Part shown: positions 1 through 11,671 of the stretch, one piece after another
Numbering within the stretch: the first letter of the stretch is position 1
Layout of the letters: each line of letters begins with the position of its first letter
From: Tethya wilhelma
Taxonomy: Eukaryota > Porifera > Demospongiae > Tethyida > Tethyidae
Direction: 5' to 3'
Assembly: GCA_964030475.1 (NCBI GenBank)
Contig: CAXIPT010000008.1
Location: 3,333,127 to 3,397,126 of the forward strand
DNA length: 64,000 bases
Notes under the pieces: generated by a model
Seen by the model: the letters and a program-made list of their open reading frames with translations, nothing else
What the model was told of the DNA's origin: nothing
Databases searched by the model: none
Made by a program: the position numbers and the translations under genes

Positions 1-1117
1 CGCAAAACAATTCACCCTTGGTATTATTAGAAAGCTTGAACATTGCTGATTTCAATTTTATCCGTACCTCTTAAATAGAACAACAAAGGGGAGTGGGGAA
101 TGGGTTTCTCCCTAAATGCGTTCTGAGCATGCTCAAACTGATAGGCGCTTAAGTACTAGAGTAGTTCGTAGTAGGTGTAAATATTCATGAATGTCAGAGG
201 CTAAATCACGGACCTGGGCTCCAAGGCTTGGCCTACAGCTTCCTAAAAGGTTGGAGAATAGATTTTAAACCGTACCAAGTAAAACCTAACCTATACGTAA
301 AATTTAGAGGGTTTTTGAGCTTATTTGGCCCTTTTCAGCTGTTTTACTACACATGCGTGGGCGTTCAAATAATGAGATGCATGTAGTACAAATTTATGCA
401 TGTAGCTACAAATGTCCTCTCTTTCTGTAATGTGCTTTTATAACTTGCTTCTGAATCATGTATACGGATGCATTATTACGCAAGAGTGGTGTTATGTTAC
501 TAAAGGGTTAGCATTTAAGTAGTTATCTTAATTCTTCCCTGATAATAATATTGTTTTGTGTTGTGTCAATTCTACCTAGTAGGCTATCTAGTACCAGGTG
601 TAGGGCCTGCATTACGGTTAGGCTTGATACTAGTGCAGATGTAAGTGCTAGTGTGTGAGAGTGTGCGTGTGTGTGCGTGTGAAGGAGCATGACCTAATGG
701 CTCGTCCGGATAGTAGCCAACATTCGAGAGGAGTGTATGTGTGTGGAGATGGTTTGTTTGATTATTTATTGATTTATTATTTTGACCACTTATTTCTTCT
801 TTCCTGTGGAAAGTGGAGGACATTTTTTGCTTCTTTTCGAACATAGCAGCCATAAATTCCAATCTCATTTGACTAATAGTTGCAAATAACTCTTAAATAT
901 TCGTTTTCTGATATTTCTGCTTCTATTTGATGACTTTGTGCACTCAGCAGAATCCTGGTCATTTCTGACCTTGAAATTATGTGTAGTGTACTTGGTATGG
1001 ATTGTTGGTGTAAATATGATTAAAATCGACCATTACTTTGATACCAAGATAACTCTTGGAACAGAAGATTCCGCTACATGCACTTCTGTTCTGTTGGTAT
1101 CGGTTTTGTAAATAAAT

Positions 1118-1164
<47 letters not shown>

Positions 1165-2280
1165 NGTAAATTGAGGGCTACTAACTTTCGTTTGATTAGC
1201 ACTAGTGATCTCAAGTCAGTTTTCTCAATTATCGCTACAGTAACTACTATAGAGATGATCTTTCAGCCAAAACTTTTCCCTGTATTTATCTTGTTGTTGT
1301 TGCTGTTGGTCAGTCTAATTATTGTGTTCATATTAAAGCATGTCTGCATGTTATGTTAGCCCTCGGAACTCTGGTGAGCCGGTGTGTATGGGTGTGTGCA
1401 CTGAGTATGCATGTTGTCGCCTGGAATTGTGTAACTAGCTGCTGGTTTTGCCCTGGCTGCTTTTGAAATAATACCCTATAATTACGTGGGATGCCTTTTC
1501 TTCACTTAACAGGGAGATTATTGAGCTGTGTATAATATGAAAGCTGGGCTGCTATTTGGGCTCACTACTACATGTAGTTTACTGCTGGTTGATCAGGTAG
1601 CAGTCCAAGCGAGCTAAGTCTCAGTGTTGTTGATCGAGTGATTATATTCTCGAATTAGTGCTTCAGGTCTTATGAGTGGTCTAGTGACCAGATTTTTTGG
1701 TGCTTGCAGTCTGGATACCGTCTACTCACTACGATATGAATAATGCTATATTCTTTCTCTTAGCTTTGCTCATTATGCTCCCCGGCCCATTTGCTTATTG
1801 TGCTCAACATTTTATTGTTAAACCCTCAGGTCTGTTATGAGTTACCATTCTTAAGTAGTTTTCTATTGCGTAAGAGCCCTTACATGATTGGAGGTTTCTG
1901 TATTAGTAATGATGTGCCCATAGCTATGCTATCCACATGTACTGGCTTAATTTGGATCCCTTAGTAGTTGTCTCACATACTAGTGGCAGTGCGAGCACAA
2001 CTTTATACTCCCTTCAGCCCCTCAAACCAAAATGAGTGTGAGATTGAGGAAGACATGGTCCCGTTTGGTAACTCTGAGGTATGGGCATGCGTAGCTAATG
2101 ACAACCAAATCCTGGATAAAAGTACCGGTGCTTCCTATTCTAACTTACTGAGGTAATATTGTCTGATTACTTATGACTTTTGGTAAGCTTTTATGCTGAG
2201 AGTTACTCCTATTGTGCTGATTTGCTTCTCTGATTCTAATGCTTCCCTATTAAACTGAAACTTGTCCATCAATCTGCCGC
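1..2280. other. Intergenic region, no gene recognised
   Basis: AT-rich sequence. The open frames here are short and show no family signature or splice-linked continuation that I can follow. A poly(T) run followed by an assembly N lies at about 1,120-1,165. I see no RNA gene or mobile-element open frame. Confidence 0.5.
1120..1165. repeat. Poly(T) tract ending in an assembly N
   Basis: About 45 consecutive T bases are followed by a single N at 1,165. The N probably marks a sequencing or assembly break at the homopolymer, so the true tract length is unknown. Confidence 0.9.
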
Positions 2281-2283
2281 AGC

Positions 2284-2510
2284 TTCTACACAGCAAGACT
2301 TGCACATTTGTAACAGATAGTATACGGACCTGTTCCCGTTCGTGGTACACAAATTTGTATCGCACTTTAGGGGTAGTACCTTTGTACCAATGCAGTATAA
2401 AAAATCTTGTAACAATGCTGTTGAGATTTGTAACAGATACGGCGTGTAACATTGAAATTAATACAACTTTGTAGAGTCATTGATCCAACTATGTAACAAT
2501 TACAACAATG
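2284..2510. repeat. Cluster of TTGTAAC/GTTACAA-like motifs, left side of the transposase cluster
   Basis: The heptamer TTGTAAC or close variants (TTTGTAACAG, CTTGTAACAATG, ATGTAACAATT) recurs about five times in this stretch. A similar cluster lies on the far side of the gene cluster at 9,362-9,475. Subterminal repeats of a short motif at both ends are known for CACTA-type elements. I could not find matching terminal inverted repeats, so their role as transposon ends is inferred. Confidence 0.35.
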
Positions 2511-2549
2511 TCTTGGCAATAATGATAAAAATTATAACAAAATAATCAA

Positions 2550-5500
2550 CTAAACTTTAGGCATACAATATATATTAAGACAATAAAGTTTGTTACTCCA
2601 GTCATGTTTGAACACTGTCTTCTGTGTGTATACAGATTCACGTTCAACAGTTGAACAAACAGATGAAGTTTCACACACACATGAATCAGAACAAGCATGA
2701 ACAACAGAAACTGGTCCAAATATTGCAGCAGGATCAACAAAGTGCAATTCATGGGTTAGCATCAAGAGAGGACAGTCTAACTCATTGTTTATAACATCTT
2801 CTCCACACATGACCTCTTCAAACAAGTTGACGATGCACACTTCTTTGGTTGTCTTTAGATGTTTAAACGAGGCAAGGAAAACTCCAATCTTTTCCTGCAT
2901 AAATAATTACTGTTATTAGATTGATTGATAGATCTGAGAAATATTTGTTGCTTTACTAACTTGGTCATCTTGAGTGTATTTAACACAATCCCCAATCTTC
3001 ATACATGACAAAGCACTGTACGAATATACTCCATCACTTAGTGAGTATGTCTCTGGTGAGTGTATTGAGTGTGACAGTATTGCATCACTCAAACAAACAT
3101 TGGTATCAGAGATTGGTGTGGAGAGCTGAATTTCGCCAAGTTTAATTGTGACCGGTCTTTTGTTCACTTGGTTACGCATAGGCTATAATAAAGGAAAGTA
3201 TTTTCAATGAAGTGTGTTAATCTACAAATAAAGGTATACAAACCTTGGATAATCCATTTGAATGAGTGGCTTCTGATCTGTGAACACCATTGAGAAAGTT
3301 CAAGACTTTTGGTGAATTGAAAAGTGTGTAGAGACCATCACCACACCTTTTTATATGCAATTTTAAAAAAACATCCTCTGAGGAATGAACAAATAATATA
3401 ATTATTACCTTTGTTTGTCAGGTCCAAACAATCCACCAGAAGTAATGAGTCTTAATTGTTGAAGTACTGCAAAGCTGTTTGCAATGTCTCGACTGGGACT
3501 TTGCCTGTTAGAATAAATGTTCTGTGTCCTTATTAAACCATTAAATGACTCACACCTGTAAATAAATATACTACAGTGAGCATCATATCAGAAAGTAGTT
3601 AGAGTCGACATATTGTTACAAACACACCTTTCAGTATTGTAAGCAGATGTTGGTCCAAATTCTCTCATTACCTGAGGTAAGTGGAGGAGCAAGTGAATTT
3701 TTGGTTTGTTGAGGAGTTGCGGGTAGCCTTGTTTTATTGCACTGATGAAAGATTGACAAACTTCCTCATAATCTGATATGTTGGTCAATTTGAATGGTAT
3801 ACAATAGGCAATCCTAAACAACTGTACATGTGTGTGGGTAGTAGAAGTTGTATGTACATTGTATGTCCTGCATGTTGCATATGCTCGTACTAAGATAATT
3901 GTTATATACCTTGGAAAGAGCAAGCCATGTACGCTTCTTCGAGTCATCAACATAAGGCAGTAGAACAAAAGGTGCCATTTGAGCAATTGACTTAAAATCC
4001 CGACCAACTAAAGAGCCAACATATCGGCAAACGTCAGTAGTGGTCTTGTACTGTAATCCAGAACAAGGAAATACTGAAATCCTTGCCCGAACTTCATTTT
4101 TCTGCTCTGGTGTTAATGTAGACATCAGTTGTCTGAGAAGATACTTATACGGTCCCAGAAGAATCGTGTGGAGTGTTTCTATAGGTGTGCAACTGCATGC
4201 ATCAGTGTGACATGTATAATAATACCACATGCATGCAGTACAAGCATTGCTTTTACCTGTATATATCAATAGAAAGGTTGAGTAGAGGTGATGGTTTGTG
4301 TTCTAATCCGTACTTGGTTTTCAGTTTAGCTTGGGCTGTTGATGTTGCAGAGGACATCAATTGAAATACATGTAGCATGTTTTGTTTTGTCCTAATTTCC
4401 CCTATGACATCTGGTGAGATCTTCTTGTCACACTAATAAACAAAATTTATTTTTGGAAGGAAATAAACAGTAACAGGAAAAGTAACATAACTCATCAACT
4501 TACTAAGCAAAATCGACAATAGCAATTAGGAGAGCCACGAAGGTGACCAACAACTTCAGATGCTCGTGGATTATCACACATACATGCTAGCAATGGTGCG
4601 AAGACTAGAACATCTTCATTATAAAGACTGTCAAACATCACAACTCCATTTTCTAATAGCACCATATCTTCCACAATTGGCTCGAGTTGTTCCAAGGCTG
4701 AAATTTTATTTGATGCACACATTAAGTGTATGTTTTCGAACCTCGCATTAAGGTGTCTGGGAAGACCAGCTAGGAGTAGACTCCATGCATTGAAACAGTT
4801 CCACTTTTTTGTGCGGTTTCCACTTAAGTCATCAGAGTACAACAATACAGGTACAATAACAACAGGCTTTCCATCAGCCTTTTCTTTTAGAGGATGGGTA
4901 GCAATAAAGTTGGCCTTTTCCTTGTTTACAAATAGAAAAAAAAATAGTGATCATTAAAGAGTTACATGCATACACTAATGTGTAATACCTTGTTACTCAA
5001 AGCCTCAAATATATTTGATTCACTGTTGTACTGAATAATCTCGTGAGGTGGTTCAACCCTACTAGAGATTGAAGACATTGGGATATCCTCACACTGACCA
5101 ATAATTCGAGCACAGTCATCAGATTGTAGATATAGAGACAAGGAAGAATTTGTCAATCTTTCATACTGTCTTGGATCAAATAGTGGAGTAATTGAGACAC
5201 AGATGTTTTGGCTAGATCCCTGTAAGAGTAGCACACTAAACATAATGGGTAAAAGAATAAGACTGTTGTGCATACGTCAATATAAAGGGATTCAACTCTT
5301 CCCAAAACATCACACTCCAATGTAGAATGGCTGTAGATTACAAAGTCACGGATGAATATATTCTCCTCGTTGTGTTTGGTCATCACAGCCTGATAGATAG
5401 GATGTTCATTCCAACGGCATGCATGGTACATTTCCCTGTCAAAGTGTTACCACAAAGAATAATTATTGTTGCAACATGCAGCATTATAAATACATACTTA

Positions 5501-6389
5501 CCTGATAGGATCAGAGTTTCGCACGGGATATCTGTTGAGCTCTGTTGCAATGTTGGGGTTATTCAAACATTGTTGAATAATAGTGATAGGACTATTCACA
5601 TAAAATGGAATTCCAGATGTGGTAAAGAACTGAAAGTATGAAAAAGGTATTTAAGTATGAAATTAAACAGTAAACAATTACCTTTTTAGGAATATTGAAT
5701 CCAGGAAGCTGGAAATTTCGTAGTTGTTTTAATGATGGAGAATATGGATCCTTTCTTTGCAACAAGAAGCAAATAAAGTCCATATTGTTTTCTCCCTATA
5801 TCAGAAGCATTATAATAATATTATTCACTAAAGAATAGATATAGCTAGAACTCTTACCAGTGGTCTAGGGGAATTAAGTAGTAAATAGAGTAGAGCAAAA
5901 TCTTCCGATGGAAAAGGAAACATACTTGATTGTTTACTTACTAGGCAATCAACAACATCCATATCTGCACATTATTCAATATGTAAATAAAACAACCATA
6001 GTAATAGTTGTCTTTATTATTTGTCATGTACCAAATTCATTTTCACTGCTGCTGCTGCTGTCGGACAGTTCATCATTTTCAATATTACTTGAATCGTCAT
6101 CAAGTGTCTGCTCACCCTCAGCGACAAAATCAGGATCAACATCACTGTTACAATCCAGAGTATTGAAGATATTTTCGTCATTAGGAGTGTCGTACTGTAT
6201 TAATAGAAATGACACATGCAAAATCCTGCCAATAATTTACAGATCGTCGCGCTTTACCTCACTAACCTCATTAGAACTGCGTACATTCGCTTCATAAGTA
6301 ATATGCTTAGTTGATTGCAGGTGCCTGGCTAATCTTGAAGGATATTTGAAATCAATTCCACAAAGCTTGCAAACTCTTGATTCCTCCAT
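2550..6389 (-). CDS. Plavaka/CACTA-like DDE transposase, multi-exon
   Basis: A gene of about a dozen exons read leftwards from an ATG at 6,389 (MEESRVCKLCG) to a stop at 2,550. The N-terminus is a C2H2 finger (CKLCG...HLQSTKH). An acidic/serine-rich linker follows (exon 6,032-6,194). The catalytic core has YSDDLSGN near 4,840, CDNPRASEV near 4,580 with a following CYCRFC zinc knuckle, and TERCESFNGLIR split by an intron near 3,630/3,550, followed by SNRQSPSRDIA. This order matches the Plavaka/KDZ-related transposases well known from fungi, so D, D and E of the triad look present. I checked that phases agree across the first exons, and I saw no internal stop or frameshift. It could be an active element or a domesticated copy. 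It diverges from the gene at 6,494 across about 100 bases. Confidence 0.72.
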
Positions 6390-6493
6390 CTTTGAAAATT
6401 TGAATTGAGTGACAATCATGTGACTATCACATGAGTGGTTTGCAGAACTTTTGGCGGGAAACCAGCGTCCAACTGATCAGCTGAGTGACCAAC
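6390..6493. promoter_or_regulatory. Compact divergent promoter with E2F-like site and palindrome
   Basis: Only 104 bases separate the start codons of the transposase (minus) and the coiled-coil gene (plus). The interval holds TTTGGCGGGAAA at 6,450-6,461, an excellent match to an E2F site, and a palindrome TCATGTGA-CTA-TCACATGA at 6,416-6,434 containing CATGTG E-box cores. Use as a shared promoter is inferred from position and motifs. Confidence 0.5.
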
Positions 6494-7788
6494 ATGATGT
6501 CTTTCACGTCTTCCTCTTTGCCTACAAGCATGCCAGGATCATCTATTTCATCGATAGTTACAGGTCACCAATCAAGGACAACTAATTCAGTAACTATTGG
6601 AGGTTCTCATAACAGGCGCCACGTAACGGTACCTTCAAGACCACAGTCACCAGCACAATTACCATACGGCACACGACCACCACCACCACCATCTCATGCT
6701 CAGAGACCAAGGCAAATATCATCATCTCAAAGGTCACAACAACCTGATATTGGACAAGTTTTTAGTGTGTGTAAGGCAATGGAAGGACGATTGAACCGAT
6801 TAGAATCACACCAGGCAGCTATGAAGACATCTATTGAAACTATCCAAAACATGCTCCAAAAACACCTTCAGGCTTCATTTGAAATCAAAGGAAGCACGTT
6901 TGAGGTATTGTCTGTTGTATCGTACATGATAATTAAATTTCTTTTGTTTATTATTTGATTACAGAGCTCATTGAAAGTTGAATGCTCTAAGTTATTCTGT
7001 ACTGATTTGCGAAGAGAATGCCCTGCAACAAAACTACAGGTATTTTATATATATCGTGTGTAATGGAATGTTAACCTAGTTTGACTCTTTTCAATTTCTC
7101 TAGCCAATAGTAACAAGAGTTTTAAAGGTTGATGCCAAGGAACATCACAAGTTTGCAAAGGCACTGTCATATTGTCAAACTAGAATCAGTAACTTGAGAT
7201 CAGATGAAAGGAGAAAGGTCAAATAATGCATAGATATACATGTTCTTAGTCGACAGTACTGTTACTCTTCCATGGTCTGGTTGTATTCCTATTTCATGGA
7301 TGTATCTGGTCATGGTTTATAGGTGTTGGGTCTTGAACCATATCAATGTTTCAAATGTATGGCTACGGCTGAGTTTGTTGACATTTCGATGAAATCGATG
7401 AAAGCACCAGAAGAAGTGAGACCACAATATCTGAAGAACCTTGCCCTTCTGGTAACTTTATGCTTTACAGGCAATGCAAGGTGTATCATTATATATTATT
7501 ATGTTACAGAGGAAGTTTGTTAGAGAAGAAAGCCCACCAAGCGACAAACTACATCGCAATTTTCGACTTTGGTTAGACCAAAACTCTGAGTTACTTGATG
7601 ATACAGCAATTGTCGAGGAGGATGAATCAGTAGATTATGCTTTTAACCAAACTGAAGGTAACCTTGGCCATGATTTTAGTAATGATGGGCATCAAATAGA
7701 GACACCCTTTGGTGACTACAGTGGAGAAATGTCTTACAATCATGGTATTGGTGGCAGTGATGAAGATACTCAAGATAGTGTAGCTTGA
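6494..7788 (+). CDS. Unknown serine/proline-rich coiled-coil protein, divergent partner of the transposase
   Basis: Five exons join in phase: 6,494-6,904, 6,965-7,039, 7,104-7,217, 7,323-7,451 and 7,510-7,788, giving about 335 residues. There are two adjacent ATG codons (6,494 and 6,497). Residues 1-80 are Ser/Thr/Pro-rich with a run of prolines. A coiled-coil-like helix follows (about 90-130, VCKAMEGRLNRLESHQAAM). The middle has paired cysteines (VECSKLFC, ECPATK, QCFKC), and the tail is acidic. I do not recognise the family. Its head-to-head position with a transposase suggests an accessory transposon protein or a co-captured host gene. Confidence 0.6.
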
Positions 7789-8484
7789 GTCATGATTGTT
7801 GGTTTGGGAGTAATCGATCTACAGTTGTACTGGTAAATGTAACTATTGAATTCATTTTCTTTGCTAGAACTTGATGATGGCTCACTTGTATACTCAGACA
7901 TGAGTGTCTTATTCAGGCAACTATATCTAATCACTTATATTCTGTTACTATTATACATTCTTGATCTGCCTATACCTATTCATACCTTGAAATCCAATCA
8001 CAGTAAATGTTATTCATTGCAATCACCATTGTATACTCATTGTCCTATAATATTAATACAACAATTTGTTGTATATCTTATTCAGGCAACTATCTAATCA
8101 CTTATATTCTGTAACAGTTATTATTATGCACACTTGATCTCAGTATGTATACCTACTCATACCTTGAAATCCAATCACAATAATTATTGTTATTCAGGCA
8201 TTGCAATCGCCATTGTACTCATTGTCCAATTGATTATTATTAATACAACAATTTGCTGGAAGTTAGTGAATACACTACCCAATACACTGTTCTAGCTGGC
8301 CATTATTTTGGTGAATCTGGGAATGAAATATCCCATATTCCGGGAGGAGATTTTGACCGAGGATAAATGGCTCTATGTTTGCAAGTCACCTTCTCTCGTG
8401 TGATGCCATCATCAAATGAATACCACTACATGTATGACATTGCGATGGTACATCACATCGTGCATGATTGATTAGGATTATTTA
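7789..8484. other. Intergenic region with an internal direct duplication
   Basis: No gene seen. Two similar blocks at about 7,910-8,090 and 8,080-8,270 share phrases such as TTATTCAGGCAACTAT and ACCTTGAAATCCAATCACA. They look like a degenerate tandem duplication of roughly 170-180 bases between the convergent 3' ends of two genes. Confidence 0.5.
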
Positions 8485-9266
8485 TCAACGTACATCAGTA
8501 CAATCTGGACATGTGAAGGCTGGTAGTTTCTCACGATCCTTCTTCTTTCTGAAAATGCTGCCAGCTGCAGCAAACTTGTAGGTGGTTGGCAAACCAGCCT
8601 TTTTCAATGTTTCTACAAGCCCAAGTGAATCATAACAAAATAATAATACAAGGAATGTATCACATAAAGTTTACAAACCATTTGATACTGATGGACCCAG
8701 TTGAATTGGTGCCAGAACTCTATAAATGCATGCATTAGTGTACATTCACAATGATAGTATGAATGGTTATCTACATACTTTCTAGCTCGCTTCTTCACAG
8801 GTTTTGAATCCACTGGTTCTGGATCATCATCGGAGTCTTCCCATTTCAAAATTTCTCCATCTTGCAGGTCATTCTTCATGCTATAGTCCCATATTTACTA
8901 AGCAGTGTATATAGTGCATTGTCATTACCAAGAAAAAATATTTACCAAGTTGATCGTGATATTCTCTCTTCAGCACATTTCTCATTATAACGCTGCTTCC
9001 ACACATTTATCTGCTTTATGTGCCTGTGGATGCCATAATATAATATTATAATACCCATTATAATACGTACGTAGCAAAGCCTTACCACTGTTCTTGTCTT
9101 TGTAATTCTCCCTCGAGAAAAAAAACCCTCTCCTTTAATTCATCCACTTCCCAGTCATCTAGATCTGGTGTACATGTACATCACTAGTATAATACTTACT
9201 ATAAGTGAATGTGCTAGCATTGTACATACTTTGACTCTTTTTCCTCGAGCTAATTTTGTCCACCAT
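8485..9266 (-). CDS. Small acidic/basic coiled-coil protein with a C-terminal CPDC
   Basis: About six short exons join in phase from ATG at 9,266 (MVDKISSRKK) to TGA at 8,485, giving roughly 155 residues. Order: basic start; helix DDWEVDELKERVFFLEGEL; basic helix IKQINVWKQRYNEKC; acidic patch WEDSDDDPEP next to a KKRARK nuclear-localisation-like stretch; a C-terminal block ending TCPDCTDVR. Four-residue zinc ligation is not complete, so a finger is uncertain. I do not recognise the family. It may be a third gene of the transposon cluster or a host gene. E-boxes lie about 260 bases upstream. Confidence 0.55.
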
Positions 9267-9361
9267 TTTTGAACCAGCAGAGCCACAGCCATTCCATACA
9301 AACTTGAATCTTTCTGTACTGGGATACAGACCTGTTCCAGAGGTACATAAATCCAGTTGTG

Positions 9362-9475
9362 TTACAACATAGTTTCCACAATACGTGTCACAGATTTGTT
9401 GGTGTACTATTTGTGTAACAATACTAACCACAAACCATAAACTAAGTGTAGTCAATACTAGTGTGTTACATAAGT
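9362..9475. repeat. Second GTTACAA/TGTAAC motif cluster, right side of the transposase cluster
   Basis: GTGTTACAAC, GTGTCACAG, GTGTAACAATAC and GTGTTACATAAG occur within about 110 bases, mirroring the cluster at 2,284-2,510. About 17 bases further right the sequence reads TGTGTAGTG; TAGTG would be the expected right terminus of a CACTA-like element, but I found no matching left CACTA end. Confidence 0.3.
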
Positions 9476-9520
9476 GTGCAAGTCTGGCTGTGTAGTGCCA
9501 GGTTGCCTTTGGTTGAGGTC

Positions 9521-9560
9521 ATCACGTGAGTGTCCCTATGACCACGTGGCCACGTGGCCA
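9521..9560. promoter_or_regulatory. Cluster of three CACGTG E-boxes
   Basis: CACGTG occurs at 9,523, 9,543 and 9,551, the last two only 8 bases apart and embedded in a GGCCACGTGGCC palindrome. Such a cluster suits a bHLH or bHLH-ZIP binding region. It lies upstream of the minus-strand gene starting at 9,266. Function is inferred. Confidence 0.45.
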
Positions 9561-10038
9561 GCTGGGCTCAAAAACGCGGGAAATATATATACGCCATCTA
9601 TGTTTATGTTACTACTTATCTTGATGTCTTGGACTCTCCCTTGAAGCCGGCTCCTGGTCTGCTATTGTGCTGCTTCTGTTCTGGGTGTTCTATTCGAGTA
9701 CTGCTCTCCTCCGCTGACCGCCAGAGCTCGTCGTCTTCGGTTTCAAGTTTGGTTTGCTCCCCTGGATAGTGTGGCCTTATCGAAAGCCTTTGGTCGGCAC
9801 CTGTCCGACCCCATCTGCCAGTCCCAGAGTGATACATAGGCGAGGAGTCTCTGCCACTGGCCTAGCTTGTCGTATTTATGCTGCCAGTTGCAACCGCTAG
9901 GGAACTGGCAAGTTGAGAGAATGAGTAATTAGGTACACGTGATCTAATAGCGCATACGCACCACTCCCACCACCAACCCCAACCCAAGGAGGAGGGCTTG
10001 TGAGTTAACATCGTTTAACATACTGTTAAACTCCTATT
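9561..10038. other. No gene recognised
   Basis: A somewhat GC-richer stretch. The open frames here lack recognisable domains or splice partners. It could be the remnant of a mobile element, but I cannot name one. Confidence 0.4.
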
Positions 10039-11100
10039 AAATGAAGTAGTCATGTGCCGAAATTCAGAGACTTACCTTGTTTCATTGCTTTTTACCGCAC
10101 TGCCCATTCCTACACTTCTAATTTTTATAAAATTTTTTACTATACTTGTATTATACGTACGGTAGTACGTATAGTAGGAATGGGTCGACTGTCCCATTGA
10201 CACAATACAAAATGTTCATGCTTATAAACTTTCAGGGAAAGAAAGCTAAGCCTTCAAATGCATTTTATAGCCTCCCCCAGACAGTTTACTTACTGTATTA
10301 ACCAAGAAAACAGGCAGAAAGTTTCTAGAGCACTCTGGAGGGAGCGCTGGCGAGAAGCCACAAGAGTGCAATTTTGTTCTCCCCTTCCTTCCTAACTGAC
10401 TTACTTGAACGCGATTTCCAGACAAACAAAAGGCATTGAGCCAATTTTGACCATATGGTGGGACTTCATTTCATGCACAGTACGTCCTTTTCTACTCGTT
10501 TGCTGGCGAAAAGGTAGCAAACAAAATCTAGGCAGCTTTGAAACTCTCGGTATAAAATACTATTTAGCCATTTTGATGTAGGTAAAAATCGTCAATAGAC
10601 CACGTGGTTGCCTGCATATAATGCGCGCGCATGCGCATCAAATGTACACTAAAGTCTTCTGGTTTTTGACTAGTCTCTGCTGTGTGATTGTCTCCATGCA
10701 ATTGAGCACCTTAGTGTTTAAAAAAGTAAATGAACAAGTAGTAAAAATTTTATAAAAATGAGAAGTGTAGGAATGGGCAGTGCGGTAAAAAGCAATGAAA
10801 CAAGGCAAGTCTCTGAATTTCGGCACATGACTACTTCATTAATTTTTTTGTACCCAACTCTCATACGTTACTGTGTACCTACATTCTACATGCTTGTTAC
10901 TTTATCTAAATTCAAGTGATTGCTTGCATGAGCCAAATGGCTGACAATTATTATCATTGAATGATGGAATTCGAACTAATGCAATTGACTCATGAAAATG
11001 AAGTAGTCATGTGCCGAAATTCAGAGACTTGCCTTGTTTCATTGCTTTTTACCGCACTGCCCATTCCTACACTTCTCATTTTTATAAAATTTTTATTTAG
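10039..11100. mobile_element. Non-autonomous foldback DNA element, copy 1
   Basis: A roughly 105-base sequence starting AATGAAGTAGTCATGTGCCG occurs directly at 10,039-10,146, inverted at about 10,739-10,843 and directly again at 10,996-11,100. The inner part begins TAGTAGGAATGGG at about 10,175 and the right end carries CCCATTCCTACAC, which pair as short terminal inverted repeats. There is no coding capacity. The same order (inner block, inverted arm, 150-200 base spacer, direct arm) recurs at 31,022 and 36,707. I read it as a MITE or foldback family mobilised in trans. Confidence 0.65.
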
Positions 11101-11671
11101 TGTGTTGCCTGGTATGTGTATTAATCATGATAATTATTAATTTTTGTATTAAACTTCGCAAACTTCCCACTATAATTATTATTATTATGGCGTCATTGAT
11201 AATAAATTATGCAAGTTAATTTACTTCATAACATTCTTCATGGCATATATAGGATATCTCGATGCATGGCACAATGTCATGCATGCTTGAGTAATAAAAT
11301 TTTACTGTTAATAATTTTTTACTATAATTGAAAAAAATCATGATATCACCTTGAGCAGCTGTACATGTTTGACTCAAGACTGTCCAAACTTTCGGGCTCC
11401 AGATAATGCTCGAATTTTGTATATATCACAATATTAAAATTAATTTTATGTAGTATAACCAGAACAATAATATTATTATACGTATATACATGACTGTACT
11501 ACAAAGTTAATATTCACCTAGAACTGTTATAACAAAAATTAATATCAGTGTACATAATTAATATTCAATACATGTAAGGGAAAACAAACCGACAAAAATA
11601 TGAAACAATAGTACTAATAATAATTACTTACTAATTAAACGTAGTGATAATAACAATAATAGCAATTGTAT
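11101..11671. other. AT-rich 3' flank of copy A, no gene seen
   Basis: Very AT-rich sequence with TTATTATTAT-type runs downstream of the stop of the ankyrin gene at 11,672. It probably contains its 3' UTR. No RNA gene or element was recognised. Confidence 0.4.

Noticed and set aside
1725..1735. CACTAC as the left end of a CACTA-type element matching TGTAGTG near 9,491
   Set aside because: Similarity does not extend beyond the first six bases, so no terminal inverted repeat can be claimed.
2171..2474. Overlapping open frames on both strands near 2,171-2,474
   Set aside because: They overlap the repeated TTGTAAC motifs and show no protein signature; chance open frames are more likely.
9616..9837. 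A 73-residue open frame on the minus strand as a gene
   Set aside because: No recognisable domain, splice partner or regulatory context; it lies in a region that may be old mobile-element sequence.
10965..10990. AATTCGAAC as a tRNA B-box on the minus strand
   Set aside because: No pairing T-arm, acceptor stem or A-box could be found around it.
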